Assembly: GCF_040412425.1 (NCBI RefSeq)
Contig: NC_089783.1
Span: forward strand, 40,711,625 to 40,775,624
Source of the DNA: Macrobrachium rosenbergii
Taxonomy: Eukaryota; Arthropoda; Malacostraca; Decapoda; Palaemonidae
Length of the DNA stretch: 64,000 nt
Reading direction: 5' to 3'
Made by a program: the position numbers and the translations under genes. This document shows, piece after piece, positions 12,663 to 24,067 of this stretch; position 1 is the stretch's first letter; each line of letters opens with the position of its first letter. The notes beneath the pieces were generated by a model. The model ran no database searches. It saw only the letters and a list, made by a program, of their open reading frames with translations, and had not been told where the DNA came from.

Positions 12663-12779
12663 TCTACCCATTGTTACCTCCCCTGTTTCTAATGTGTCTT
12701 TTGAGTCAAGGCCCCTCCCCCGCCCCCGCTCGCCCCTCACCTGGCTCCCACACCAGACTTTTCCCACAACCAGTGGTGA

Positions 12780-13840
12780 ATGAGATTACTCTTGAATTCA
12801 AAAAGAAATCAACCCGTGACCTTTTGGCCCAATCCACTAGACGCCCTAGGGATTGGTCCACTTTTTCGTTCAAATCGACTTCACCTCTTCAGAGACACCC
12901 CTTTTGAGGAGGAAGACAGCGATCTCAGCCTAGACCTCAGGCTAGCGTCCTTTTCTCCTCCAGAGCCATTAAGAAGTCTTCTTCAAAACCTGCATCAAGA
13001 AAGTGATGGTGCAGTCCTAAATGCACCCGTGAGTGCCAGGCTCCAACTATTTTGGGAGAGTTGGAGCGCCAAAGGTGTGGAACCAAGGATCATAGAAGTA
13101 CTGAAGGAATGGTTCTCAGTTCCTTTAAAAAAAGAGGCCACCCCTAGTCAGCATGCCGATCTCACTGACTGTGTACTCCACTGGGTCATGGAAGTTTTTA
13201 ACCCTGTCGAGGAGGTCTCATCGCTTCTCAAGAAAGAAGCAATAGAAGTAGTAGAGGACATCACATCAATGGGGTTTTACAATTGGCTGTTTGTGGTCCC
13301 CAAATCAACTGGAGGGTGGAGACTGGTCCTTGATGTGAGTGTCTTGAATGTTTTCATCGAGAAAACAAGATTCAGGATAGAAACAGATCAGTCCATTCTT
13401 ACGTCCATCTGTCAGGGGGATTGGGTGATCTCCCTAGACATGCAAGACGCATATTTTCACACCCTGATTCATCCGGCGTCAAGAAAGGTTTTGAGGTTTG
13501 TGTACCAAAACAAAGTATTTCAATTCAGAGTACTATGCTTTGGCCTGTCGACAGCCCCACAGGTCTTCACAAGAGTTCCCCCCTCCAGCAAAGTGGCTGC
13601 ACTTGATAGGTATCAATATCCTTTTGTACCTGGACGATTGGCTGATTTGTTCGCTCACGAAACTACAATGTATAGAGGACCTTCGAAGAACCCTACTTTT
13701 AAACCAAGTCTTAGGACTACTAGTAAATCTTGAGAAATCTCAACTGGCCCCCCTCTTGGAAGATTCGTTATTTGGCGATTCGGATAGACTCGGATTTTTT
13801 TGGCTTTTCCATCCCCCAAAAGGAAAGAGTCGTGAATGAA
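12780..13840 (+). pseudogene. DIRS reverse transcriptase, frameshifted
   Basis: The first frame (12780-13600) reads FVVPKSTGGWRLVLDVSVLN and WVISLDMQDAYFHTLIHP, the latter with the first catalytic Asp, then FRVLCFGLSTAPQVFTR. The second frame carries LLYLDDWLI with the YLDD active-site motif at 13627-13638, followed by the NLEKSQL thumb region. The two catalytic parts are in different frames, so an indel between about 13560 and 13610 breaks the protein. Motif content is typical of DIRS-clade reverse transcriptase. Confidence 0.9.
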
Positions 13841-13849
13841 AACAGTGAA

Positions 13850-14460
13850 TCATTTCCTTTCAGTGTGAAATTGCTCAGCAAATGAGTGGATGAGTCTGCT
13901 GGGCATGTTGTCGTCAATAGAACAATTCGTCAGGCTAGGGAGGCTACATTTAAGAGCTCTACAATTCTTCCTGAAGAGCAGTTGGGACAGGAAAACCCAA
14001 CCAGACTCATTCATCTTCCCGATCACAATAGAGATCCAAGAACACCTACGGTGGTGGCAGTCTGATGGCAGATATGCAGAAGGGAAGTCTCTGCTTCCTC
14101 TGAACCCAGTCCTAAACTTCTTTTCCAACGCATCGGACACAGGCTGAGAAGCCCATCAAGGAGACAGAGAGATTTCAGGAACTTGGTCTCGGGAGGAGAG
14201 CAGTTTCCACAAAAACAACAAAGAATCGAGAGCAGTTTATTTGGGCCTCATGCATTTTCAGGAAGAAGTACAAGGCTAAGTAATAGCAGTCCACTTGGAC
14301 AATACGGCGGCACTAGCTTACATCAGTCGTCAATGGGGAACCCACTCATTTTCGCTCTTTGTGACCACGCAGTCCCTTCTCCTTTGGGTGGATCAGATAG
14401 GAACAATGTTAGTCGCCTGATTCATCCAAGGGAAACAATGTGTTGGCGGATGGGTTAAGT
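13850..14460 (+). pseudogene. DIRS RNase H region, with nonsense and frame breaks
   Basis: The plus-strand frame from 13890 reads through RWWQSDGRYAEGK to FFSNASDTG and then a TGA at 14145-14147, at a position where DIRS elements normally have Trp. Beyond it other frames carry LGLMHFQEE and LDNTAALAYISRQWGTHS, the typical late part of the RNase H domain (about 14285-14350). The domain is interrupted by at least two stops. Confidence 0.75.
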
Positions 14461-14508
14461 CAACACCACCAAATCCTCCCCCACAGAGTGGGCTCTTGAC
14501 TTTCGAGT

Positions 14509-15061
14509 ATGCGAAGACTTATGGAAGCTGTTGGGGAAGCCATTCCTGGACCTATTAGCCACATTCAAGAATCACCGCCTTCCTCTGTTCTGCTCCCCTT
14601 TTCCGGACCCTCTGGCTTGGGTGACAGATGCACTTCTGCAGGACTGGTCCGATCTGGATTTGTACCTATTCCCCCCATTCATTCTGATCAGGGAGGTACT
14701 GAACACGCTTCAAACACACCCGAATGTCAGTATGACCCTTATAACTCCGTTCTGGCCCCAGAAGGAGTGGTTTGCAGACCTTCTAGCCCTTCTGGTGGAC
14801 TATCCAAAACTCCTTCCCGTTATTCCAGAGCTGTTCAGGCAGCCTCAATTCAGGAGGTTTCATCAAAACCTGTCCACTCTGGCCCTGACAGGGTTTCAAC
14901 TGTCATCAAACTCCTGTGATCAAAAGGGTTTTCAAGGCCTGCGGCTCAAGCTATTGCCAGTAGCAGACGACAGTCCTCTAATAAAGTCTATCAAGCAGTG
15001 TGGTTCATCTTTAGACTTTGGTGAAGAAGACATAACATATCATCTTCTAAGACGTCTCTGA
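14509..15061 (+). pseudogene. DIRS domain between RNase H and recombinase
   Basis: The frame at 14531-15061 reads FLDLLATFKNHRLPLFCSPF, then DPLAWVTDALLQDW, LYLFPPF and a region with LITPFWPQKEWFADLL. These blocks are diagnostic of the segment that follows RNase H in DIRS-like elements. Its C-terminal part runs into the recombinase region. Confidence 0.8.
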
Positions 15062-16026
15062 CACAGCTGGCAGACTTCCTCCTGTATTTAAGATCGTCCA
15101 GAGGCCTCTCTTCATCTACCATTGGAGGTTATAGATCTATGCTTAGCTCGGCATTTCATCACAGAGGACTAAACCTTACTTCAAACCAAGACATCATGGA
15201 TCTCATTAAATCCTTTGACTCTTCCAAACCTAAAACAGAATCAACAGTTTCTTGGAGTCTTGACATAGTTCTTAAATGGATCCCAGGAACGTGTTTTGAA
15301 CCCTTTCACTCAACCTCCCTCAGGGACTTAACCAGGAAGACGCTGTTTCTTATGGCACTATCAACAGCAAAGAGGGTTAGTGGGCTCCATGCCTTGGACA
15401 AAAGGGTGAGTTTCTCCCAGGGTGATGCGGTTTGGTCACTAACTTTGGATTTTGTTGCCAAAACCGAAATACCCCCAAAACCCTGACCCCGCTACTTTAC
15501 AGTAAAGAACTTGATGGAGATTTTAAGCCCAGAGGAAGAGGGAAGATCTCTTTGTCCTGTGAGAGTTCTCAGATATTATCTTCACAGGACTGAGAAGATC
15601 AGAGGCTAGGCAAGCAATTTATGGTGTTCAGTAAAGAATCTTTCCAGATCTCTCTCTAAGAACGCTATCTCATTCTTTTTCAGGGACCTAAACCTGGAAG
15701 GTCATTCACAAATTGGAGAAGATTCTTTGCCCTCCCTTAAGGTGAAGGCTCATGAGGTGAGAGCAGTGGCCACCTCATTAGCCCTCAAGCATAACTTGCC
15801 CTTGTCTTCTATTCTCCAAACTATCTACCGTACTAGAGATGTAGGTCAGTTTTTGCAATGCACTATCTCCGAGACATTGAAACCACCTACGACAACTGCA
15901 ACACCTCAGGGTCCTTGTCCGTATAGGTATGGTAATGGGGGGAGGAAGCTTAAGGAGCAGCTTTCCCAACCGAATGTATCTTTGTCTGGAAGGTATGGTA
16001 TACCCAGGTTACCTACTAGTTTTTAA
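15062..16026 (+). pseudogene. DIRS tyrosine recombinase, degraded
   Basis: Two open pieces (15139-15486 and 15727-16026) belong to one recombinase. The first catalytic Arg lies in STAKRVSGLHAL (codon 15373-15375), and the HxxR motif is in KAHEVRAVATSLAL (15751-15762). The nucleophilic Tyr expected about 30-40 residues further on is not evident: the aligned stretch DVGQFLQCTISET has no Tyr there. Stops at 15484-15486 and between the two pieces make it inactive. Confidence 0.85.
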
Positions 16027-16220
16027 TGAGGTGATAGTTTTTTCTTTTGATCTGGTTGGATTATTTGGTTCCTGGTGCTACGCCCTGGGCTAGGGCAGGT
16101 TTTTCAAGCTTTGTAGGACATTAGAAGTTTGTCTTTAATGCACAGCTCTAATTAACACTTTCACAGCTAGCGGAATACTCCTTCGCTGGAAAGTTCCCAT
16201 GTTTGGGTATAATATGTCTG

Positions 16221-16251
16221 TGAATCCCACCATCCGTCAATGTGGGATTCA
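16221..16251 (+). other. Hairpin upstream of DIRS internal complementary region
   Basis: TGAATCCCAC and GTGGGATTCA form a perfect 10-bp stem around an 11-base loop. It could be a transcript 3'-end structure. Confidence 0.6.
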
Positions 16252-16254
16252 GTG

Positions 16255-16335
16255 ATGTAATTACTGGGTAAGTTACTTAAATAAAAATGACATTTTTGTT
16301 ATAAATTTTTATTTGTACTTACCCAGTAATTACGA
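16255..16335 (+). repeat. DIRS internal complementary region
   Basis: ATTACTGGGTAAGTTACTT and AAGTACAAAT-type blocks face each other around ATAAAAATGACATTTTTGTT. The first half complements the left end of the element, and the second half complements the right end (including AAAAATGTCATTTTTA at 16565-16580). This is expected of the region that templates circle closure. Confidence 0.85.
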
Positions 16336-16389
16336 ATAGAGCCTGCTCTCCACCCCTCACATGGACAATTTAGCAAAGATAAATCGGAG

Positions 16390-16580
16390 CACTTTTCAAG
16401 GGTTGTTCCTCTCCTTCCCAGAAAGTGGGCGGGGTCTAGTCACCAACTAGGATGGAAGTAGAGTATTGCCGCAAATTTCGAAAATTCAAGCTCCCATCAA
16501 GTTAGAAACAGCAACGATGTAGGCTAATTACTGGGTAAGTATAAATAAAACTTCGTTTTACTATAAAAATGTCATTTTTA
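16390..16580 (+). repeat. DIRS right inverted terminal repeat
   Basis: Complement of the left repeat, extended at its outer end by CTATAAAAATGTCATTTTTA. Confidence 0.85.
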
Positions 16581-16715
16581 GAGGGTTTTTTGGTTTTGAA
16601 CTTTCAAAATGGACAATTATAAGCATATTTAGAGGGGTTTTAAGTATTCGTGGATTTGAGCTATATGCAGGGGTATTGGTACACATCCCCGCAAATCCCA
16701 GTGGTCAACTGTATA
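16581..16715 (+). mobile_element. Short TIR element (TA target), right half
   Basis: It continues the element broken at 11827 and ends CCCAGTGGTCAACTGTA, the inverse of the left terminus TACGGTGGACC. TA follows at the boundary. Confidence 0.65.
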
Positions 16716-17945
16716 GATGTGCATGAAGGGAGCTTGTCCATTGATATGTCTGTCTTTCTGTCAGTCTCTGCCTCACTGACCTTGCCATTGCAACTCCTAC
16801 ATGGTTAGAGTGATTTCGGTCAAACTTTGTACAATAAAGTGAATACAGGTTACCATCCATTTGTCTGTCCACTTTCTTTTTCTAAGGCTGTAAGTGTTTC
16901 TGACATGTTTACCTTGTCATTCTCAAAGATATTTGAAGGGATTTCAGTTGAGCTTGTGCATAAAGGTAGAGTGTACAGCAGTATCTCTATTACATTCAAC
17001 TTTTGATTGCAACTCCATTTACATAGTTACTTCATAGTTCAGGACATTCAGTAATACTTGGCACGAAGGTGAACCATCATGCATAAATGTGAATTAAGAG
17101 AGAGATTGTGGGTAAATCTGTGTACCATCAGTGTGGCTGTCACTCTTACCTTGTCATTGCAACATGAATTCACGGTTGAAGGGATCTTGGTTAAACTTGG
17201 GACATAGATGTCCATTTGTCAGTCCTTTTGTCTGTTTACCAAAGTACCTGTCATTCTTATCTTGTCATTACAACCCCTTATTCATAGTTAATAAGGTGTC
17301 AGTGATACTTAACAAAAATGTAGACCAACTCACATAGATGTTTGGAAGAGAGATTGCCTGTTTGTATGTTTTTCAGTGTCTCTTTGGCTCTTAACGTCAG
17401 TGCAACTCATTCTAGTGAACATTGGAACAAAGGTAGACTATTATGCATAGCTATGTATGAGGGAGATCGTCCACCTCTTTGTCCATTTGTCTTCCCATCA
17501 AGTGTATGTTATGCTAACATTTTATCTCAGTCTCTCCTACAGAGTTTGAACAATTTTAAACTTGATACAAACGTAGATCGTCATGTATATATAGATGTAC
17601 ATGAAAGGACTTTACTGTTTGTTTGTCTTTCAGTGTGTCTGATATGTCAACTTAGTCATCACAACTACTCCAGTACAGTTGAGCGTATTTCCTTCAAGCT
17701 CCTTACAAGGGTAGATCATCGGACACAGATGTGAAATAAAAAGAACAGATCCATTTGTTATTTCTATCAGTGTGTGTGTCTTTCTTAACTTCTTGGAATT
17801 CCTATACGGTCTAAAAAAGATTTGAGTCAGATTTTGTCCAAAATGTACAGGAACATACACTGATGTGCATGAAAGGGACTCATCCATTTTTTTGTCTATT
17901 TGTCATTGCAACTCCTCCTATTGTTTGGAGGGATTTCATCACATT
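16716..17945 (+). repeat. Tandem array D, right part
   Basis: Degenerate units of roughly 130-180 bp share ordered blocks such as CTTGTCATTGCAACTCC, GAAGGGATTTCAGT, ACTTGG, AAGGTAGACCATCATGCATA, GATGTGCATGAAAGG and TTTGTCTGTCAGTGTGTCTG. The frames across it (17131-17337, 17342-17734) are products of the repeat and have no recognisable domain. Confidence 0.75.
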
Positions 17946-20430
17946 AGCTTGCTACTTTTGTAAGAGCAAGTAATAGTGTCTTCAACATTTTACCAGTCAG
18001 GATACTCTTACAGACTGTGACCAGTAAGGGTCAGGCATAGCTTCAGTAATACGTACTCTCAGCATGCTTGCCTTTTATATCAGTATCTCATTTGTCATTC
18101 TTAATGTCAAGGGTTATTAGATATTTCAACAAACAGCAGTAGTGAATGTGTCTGTTTGTTAATTGTTTAATACTCACATCCCTCGTAGTGCATTGCTACG
18201 ATATCGGAATGATAGGTCAATTCTCCTAAGTGAGGTTCAGCTGAACCTGTTAAAAATGGAGAAGATATTCCTTCCATCAATGAGATTTTTCATGTCCTCA
18301 GAATGTAAAGTTTTTTTTATATTGCACCATTCCTAAGACAAGCACAAACGAGCTGTACTGCAAATTGTACACAGGTATTTTCAAATCAAGTATCAGGTCT
18401 GTCATGTGTCAGAACTTGAATGTTACAAGTACCTCTTAAAACTTTTGGCGTAGTTGTCCAGGTTCTTATTTGATTGTGGTTTTTTCTTATTCACATATGC
18501 GTCATCTATGTTTAGGATGAATGCTGTGGCAAACATCATAGAATAAAATGAGTTTAGCCCGGCGTTGTGGTGCGTGGGTACCTCATGTTCTAGGAAGTTG
18601 TGATACCTTGATGAATACCATGTTGTGGGCAGGGAGTGTTTTGAATGCCAAGAGCTATTTTCCTTTAGTGATGAGAGGTGAGACAGAAGTCTCTTCCTCT
18701 TGACACCCTTTTTCCCATTCTTTTAAGCAGAATCCCCATAAAAGTATTTTGTCATGCATTGTGTAACCCCTTACATACAATAGGCTCAGAATTTCATCTG
18801 TTTCATTTGCAACTAGCCTTTACAGCAAACTTTGAATTTATAGTTCACTTCTTTGTACATAGCTTTTTGAAACTTCTTTACTTGGGAACCACTAGGTGTT
18901 AGTAAACACATGCATACAACTAGGTTATATGATTTTTTGTCATAGAGTTATAGGGGAAGCAAATAAATTTGTTAGGGTTACAAGTAGATTGCGTTTTTCT
19001 TGCCTTATTGTCGGGTTTATTGAACACCTAACCAAAAAATAAGGAAATGTTGTTACAATAGACAGATGGTGTTGCTTGTCATTCTGTAGATTGAAAAATC
19101 ATCTTAAATGATGAAGAAAAATCTCCTTTTACTCTCACATATAGTATCTATGATCTCATGTACTTCACTGCCTTTTGGATATCATAAAAATGGGTGGATA
19201 AAAGCTTACCACATTTGATATCATAATATGAATTGTTATAAATTCTGGTAATCAGCAACTTAGAATTTTTAAAAGCATGGCACTTTAACACAGATCCGAA
19301 ATCGTTACTCATGTAGGAGTGAACCTTTTGCTGCAGGCTGAGCTGAGTTTATTCTGGAAGGGTAGGCAAGAAAAGTAAGGATGAACAGGAGAGGCAGGAA
19401 GATTATTTTAATTGTTAGGGGTTATATGGACAATGAAAGATCTTGGCCTCTTGCCATGTATTGTTTGTTTAGTGGATGGCAGAAAGAATGAGGTATTAGG
19501 TATGAGAGGGTTAATCGAGAAAGAAAGCCCAAGAATACTAAAAGACTTAGAAGTCAGGTAGATTCTTTTATTTCGTTTTTTAAGCTGTGGTAATTAATAG
19601 AGAATCCAGGTTTAATACTGATGATAATGATTAAAAGTAAGATGTAAATTCAGGAATACTAAAGGGTTCAAGGTGTTATGGCCATATGTTTTTTTACATT
19701 TAGTTAAGTTGCCTTGGCATACAGTACATTGTACCTTAGGCCTATTCATTAGACATTATTTATCTGCTCTAAGTACGGATTAAGTTGGTACAGTAGTCAA
19801 TATATAGTTTGTCTTGGGTGTATACTTGGTCAGGGAGAAGGGTTGGTTAATTATCGATAAAACAATATGTTCACTTTAAATGTTAATCAGAAACCCATTT
19901 TAGTTTTATTGAGGTCATCTTGGAACCCCTGTGTATCTAATACATCTACTGTATACCCAGCCTGCAATTTTGCCATGCGACTCCTAGATTAAGTTTTTTC
20001 AGTTGAACTTGAATAAGGCTAATTTCATCATGGGTATATTAGAACATCATTCTCAAATATTTCTAGGTAATCTGGAGAAATTTGGTGTTCAGGAATGCTT
20101 TTGCTTGGAATTTTTTTTAGCAAGGATACTTATGTAAAGGTTTTAGTGATCACTTTTTCTTCGACCCTTCCTGATTTCTCTCTTGCTGGCCTGAATTTAG
20201 TAGAGGCTTCTTGGATATTGCCCCACAAGACACACCCACTGGATGGGTCCCAACGACCCATCTTCTATTTGATGAAATTAGCTAAATTTTATACTAAGCT
20301 GTCTTACAGCAATGGGATTGGAGACTCCCTAGTAGTGGTAAAATATTTTACAGTTTGAGGAGACTTAGATGTGTGTAAACACGGGTCAAATTAATTACAA
20401 GACTTGCCAGTTGAGTTCATACAATATTCA
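17946..20430. other. No recognised gene
   Basis: Unremarkable AT-rich sequence, presumably intronic if the spliced-transcript model holds. A frame at 20095-20358 has no recognisable domain. Confidence 0.5.
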
Positions 20431-20441
20431 TTTTTTCACAG

Positions 20442-20546
20442 ATACTGAGATCAGCTACTGCATCTGGAGTTTACGAATACACTGGACGTCATTTCACCCC
20501 AAATGCTTGATTTGGATGAATTTGGGAAGAAGTTGAAAGAGTATGC
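20442..20546 (+). other. Exon-like block 1 of candidate spliced transcript
   Basis: It is bounded by a pyrimidine-rich acceptor (TTTTTTCACAG) and a consensus donor (GC|GTGAGT). It contains an ATG at 20503 followed by 14 open codons, MLDLDEFGKKLKEY, which continue in frame into block 2 at 20749 and end at a TGA at 20813-20815, 36 codons in all. Whether this is a micropeptide, the start of a longer protein or chance is not known. Confidence 0.4.
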
Positions 20547-20748
20547 GTGAGTATCGTTTTTTTCTGCGAAAGACTATGTTCATGTGGATTTTGGAAAAAT
20601 AAAAGAACACGAGTAGTTTGACTGCTATATGGGTTACAAGATATCTTAGTAACAGCCTAGTGCTCATGAGACTGAGTTTTGACTTGGCTTCTAAGTATGT
20701 ATATTATATACATTGGTGTTAATATGTCCAAATTTCACCATTCCACAG

Positions 20749-20868
20749 GATCTGGGAAGAAACAGTGACGCAATCCTGCGAAAACATCATTGAGGTGTAT
20801 TGTTGGTGCTTCTGATGTAGGGATTGATGGGCTGATCCATCACTCAGCTGTTTTGCCGCCCCAATAAG
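20749..20868 (+). other. Exon-like block 2 of candidate spliced transcript
   Basis: It is bounded by CCATTCCACAG and AATAAG|GTAAGAG. It continues the frame of block 1 as IWEETVTQSCENIIEVY until a TGA at 20813. The rest of the block has stops in all frames. An internal weak donor GAG|GTGTAT at about 20793 could allow another end. Confidence 0.4.
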
Positions 20869-20928
20869 GTAAGAGTGTGATAAGAGTTTTTATGAATTTT
20901 GGTGGCATTTTTCTCTGTATACAGAATA

Positions 20929-20952
20929 TATATATATATATATATATATAAT
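20929..20952. repeat. Short (AT)n microsatellite
   Basis: About 12 AT units just before the second hairpin element. Confidence 0.9.
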
Positions 20953-20970
20953 GTACATATGTATGTATGT

Positions 20971-21139
20971 ATAACTGAATCACAAAAATATGGAACGTGA
21001 TGAATATATAAATAAAAGCAGTGCCACGAAGGAAAGAGAAATGACGGAGTGTTGCCAGGCCTTTCGACTTACTGTCCTTTACTCAGCACAGAGACTGCTA
21101 AGTGAAGGACATAAGTTGAAAGGCCTAGCAACGCTCCGT
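20971..21139. mobile_element. Palindromic hairpin element, copy 2
   Basis: It has the same tail (ATAACTGAATCAC) and arms as 525-715. Arms 21044-21088 and 21096-21139 pair around a 7-base centre (CAGAGAC). The tail side (20971-21043) carries GAAGGAAAGAGAAATGACGG. The sequence differs from copy 1 by scattered changes and lacks the matching outer part of the right arm. (AT)n flanks both sides. Confidence 0.8.
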
Positions 21140-21762
<623 letters not shown>

Positions 21763-21926
21763 GACACAATAACCGTAGGTACCTTAATATTTATGCAAAG
21801 ATGAAAAATATAGACTAGCTGATTTTCCATCTCTCCCAAAGAAAACAACTGAATTGATACAGATTGTAGTTGGGTTGATTGGGAGCAGAAAGCACATGAA
21901 GAATTTTTTTCTCTCTATATTTCCAG

Positions 21927-22078
21927 AGCAAACAGTGAGGACAATGGGCACAATGTGTACCCAATAAAATACAGAGGGACTGATTGCCATTCTGTTAACT
22001 ACTGACGACGATTAACAAATCACTCATGTGAAGCAAACTCTGATGGGGAGGAGGTCTGTTTGCTTACTTGCTCGATAG
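21927..22078 (+). other. Repeated exon-like block A
   Basis: 152 bases between acceptor CTATATTTCCAG and donor GATAG|GTAAGGATTATTAAC. It is homologous to blocks B to E through GGGACTGATTGCCATTCTGTT and the end block TCTGTTTGCTTACTTGCT. It is shorter than the others because a middle segment is missing. Stops occur in all frames. Confidence 0.55.
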
Positions 22079-22293
22079 GTAAGGATTATTAACTATTACC
22101 TCATTTCATGTGTGGGTCTTTTGGATGTTTCAGATTAAAACAATTTATTTCTAGATTTTTTCTGGTAATTTTCTCTCATGAGCCAGAAAAAGTATGAAAT
22201 TATGGTTAAATGATAATGATACAGACTAGTTGATTTTACACTTAAAAAAAATGAATTGATCCAGATTATAAGTTTTATTTTTTATATTTGCAG

Positions 22294-22497
22294 AGCAAGA
22301 GCAGAGAGAACCCTGGGACCTCGTGTGTACCCAGAAACAGAGTGACTAATTGCCACTCCGTTATTAATTCCTGTTGATATAGCTCTTACACCATAGACCC
22401 ATCCATCCCAGCTTCGAATATAGGTTTTAGTAGTCGTCGATATATTCAAGTCAAGCAGATTTTGATGGAGTGGTCCGTTTGCCTAGTTGCTGAATAG
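22294..22497 (+). other. Repeated exon-like block B
   Basis: 204 bases between acceptor TTATATTTGCAG and donor GAATAG|GTAAGG. It contains AATTGCCACTCCGTTATTAA, ACACCATAGACCCATCCATC and GTGGTCCGTTTGCC. No open frame spans it. Confidence 0.55.
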
Positions 22498-22798
22498 GTA
22501 AGGATTATTAACTATTAACATATTAACTTACTATGGAATTATCAAAGTGTTATTTAATTTCTCTCTAGATTAGTTCCGATAACCTTCCCTCATGAGACTA
22601 AATATTTATGATATTAGGATTACATAAAAATGTTATATAAATAATAATTATGGCTGTACTAGCATTTAAGCATAGATGCAATACCTAGACCGGTTGATTT
22701 TTCATTTAAGCCAAAGAAAACTGTTTTGATCAAGATTGCAGGAAGATTAACTGTGAGCAGAAAGTACACAAAGAATTTTTTCCTCTCTATGTTTACAG

Positions 22799-22998
22799 AA
22801 CAAGCAGAAAAAATGCTGGACTGACTGCCATTCTGTTAACTACTGTAGTTCCTTGGACATAACTCTTATACCATAGACCTGTCCATCTGAGTTTCGAATA
22901 TACGTTCTGGTGATCATCTAGCAGATGACGACGATGAACAAATTATTCATGTCAAGCAAACTGATGGGGGGTGATCCATTTGCTTAATTGCTGGAGAG
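22799..22998 (+). other. Repeated exon-like block C
   Basis: 200 bases between acceptor CTCTATGTTTACAG and donor GGAGAG|GTAAGG. It contains CTGACTGCCATTCTGTTAAC, TACCATAGACCTGTCCATC and TGATCCATTTGCTTAATTGC. Confidence 0.55.
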
Positions 22999-23310
22999 GT
23001 AAGGATGATTAACAATTACCCTGCTTCGTGTATGATTTTCTTACTGATGTTTCAGATTAGAAGTTCATTTATCTCTAGACTGTTTCTGATAAATTTATCC
23101 TCACAAGCCAAAGCATTTACGAAATTAGGGGTAAATGATAATGTCACATATAGAATGTGTATTGCTGTCTTCATAACTATGCCGAGTTAAAAAATATAGA
23201 CTAGCTGCTTTACCATTAAACCCAAAGAAAACAACTGAATCGATCCAGATTGTAAGAGGGTTGATTATGAGCAAATAGCACATCAACAGTTTTATTCTTT
23301 ATATTTGCAG

Positions 23311-23534
23311 AGTAATCAGAGAGAATCCTGGACTCCAAGTGTGCCCAGTAACGAACTGAGTGGCTAATTGCTGCTCTATTAACCAGTGCCTAGAGCTAAC
23401 CTGATACCATAGAGTCCTCCGTCCCAGTTTCGAATATATTTTCTGGTGATCATTTGGCAGTGGACGACGAATATCGATATATTCAAGACGACCTCATTCT
23501 CATGGGGTGGTCCGTTTGCTTATTTGTACGATAG
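23311..23534 (+). other. Repeated exon-like block D
   Basis: 224 bases between acceptor TTTATATTTGCAG and donor CGATAG|GTAAGG. It shares TACCATAGAGTCCTCCGTCC, TTTCGAATATATTTTCTGG and TGGTCCGTTTGCTTA with the other blocks. Confidence 0.55.
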
Positions 23535-23843
23535 GTAAGGATGAGTAACGATTACTTTATTTCATGTATGAGTTTGTAACTGTTGAAGTGTCAGATTATA
23601 ATTAAATTTCTCTCTTTAGATTATATCGGTAACCTTAACTTATGAGCCTAAATATTACTGAAATTAGGATTACATATAAGATATATAAAGAAAAATCATA
23701 AGCCGTATTTAAACAGAGATGCAATATGTAGATGGTTGATTTTCCATTTAACCCAAAGTAAACAACTGTTTCGATCAAGATTGTAGGAGAGTTAACTGTG
23801 AGCAAAAAGCACACCAACAATGATTTCTTGTTTGTATTTGCAG

Positions 23844-24067
23844 AGCACGGAGAGACTTGGAATCCAAGTGTTCTCAGTAACAAACAGAGGGACTGATTGC
23901 CACTCTGTTATTAAGTGGCCGAGATTTAACTCTGACACCATAGATTTGTCCATCCCAAATTCGAATAATCGTTCTTTTGATCATCCGGCAGGTGACGACA
24001 AATATTAATGTATATTTAAGTCAAGCAGACTCCTAATCTGCGGTCCATTTGCTTAATTGCTTCTTAG
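23844..24067 (+). other. Repeated exon-like block E
   Basis: 224 bases between acceptor GTTTGTATTTGCAG and donor TTCTTAG|GTAAGG. Frame 1 is open for 54 codons (from STERLGIQVFSVTNRGTDCH to DDKY), longer than in the other copies, which have stops at varied places. The frame is therefore not conserved across the family. Confidence 0.55.

Larger units (their letters stand above)
11828..16580 (+). mobile_element. DIRS-type tyrosine-recombinase retrotransposon, degraded
   Basis: The element has inverted terminal repeats of about 160-190 bp (11828-11990 and 16390-16580, sharing CTTGAATTTTCGAAATT and GCCCACTTTCTGGGAAG). An internal complementary region at 16255-16335 joins the complements of both outer ends, and no flanking target duplication is visible. 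Inside, in order, are a Cys-rich gag-like segment, reverse transcriptase, RNase H, a DIRS-typical domain and a tyrosine recombinase. This order and terminal architecture define DIRS elements, which replicate through a circle and integrate by recombinase. Several stops and frameshifts show it is dead. It lies in the same orientation as array D. Confidence 0.92.

Noticed and set aside
17131..17734. Overlapping Cys/Ser-rich frames in the region of array D
   Set aside because: They fall on degenerate tandem units with stops at differing positions, so repeat composition explains them.
23820..24008. 62-codon frame inside exon-like block E as a coding exon
   Set aside because: The homologous frames in blocks A to D contain stops, so coding is not conserved in the array.
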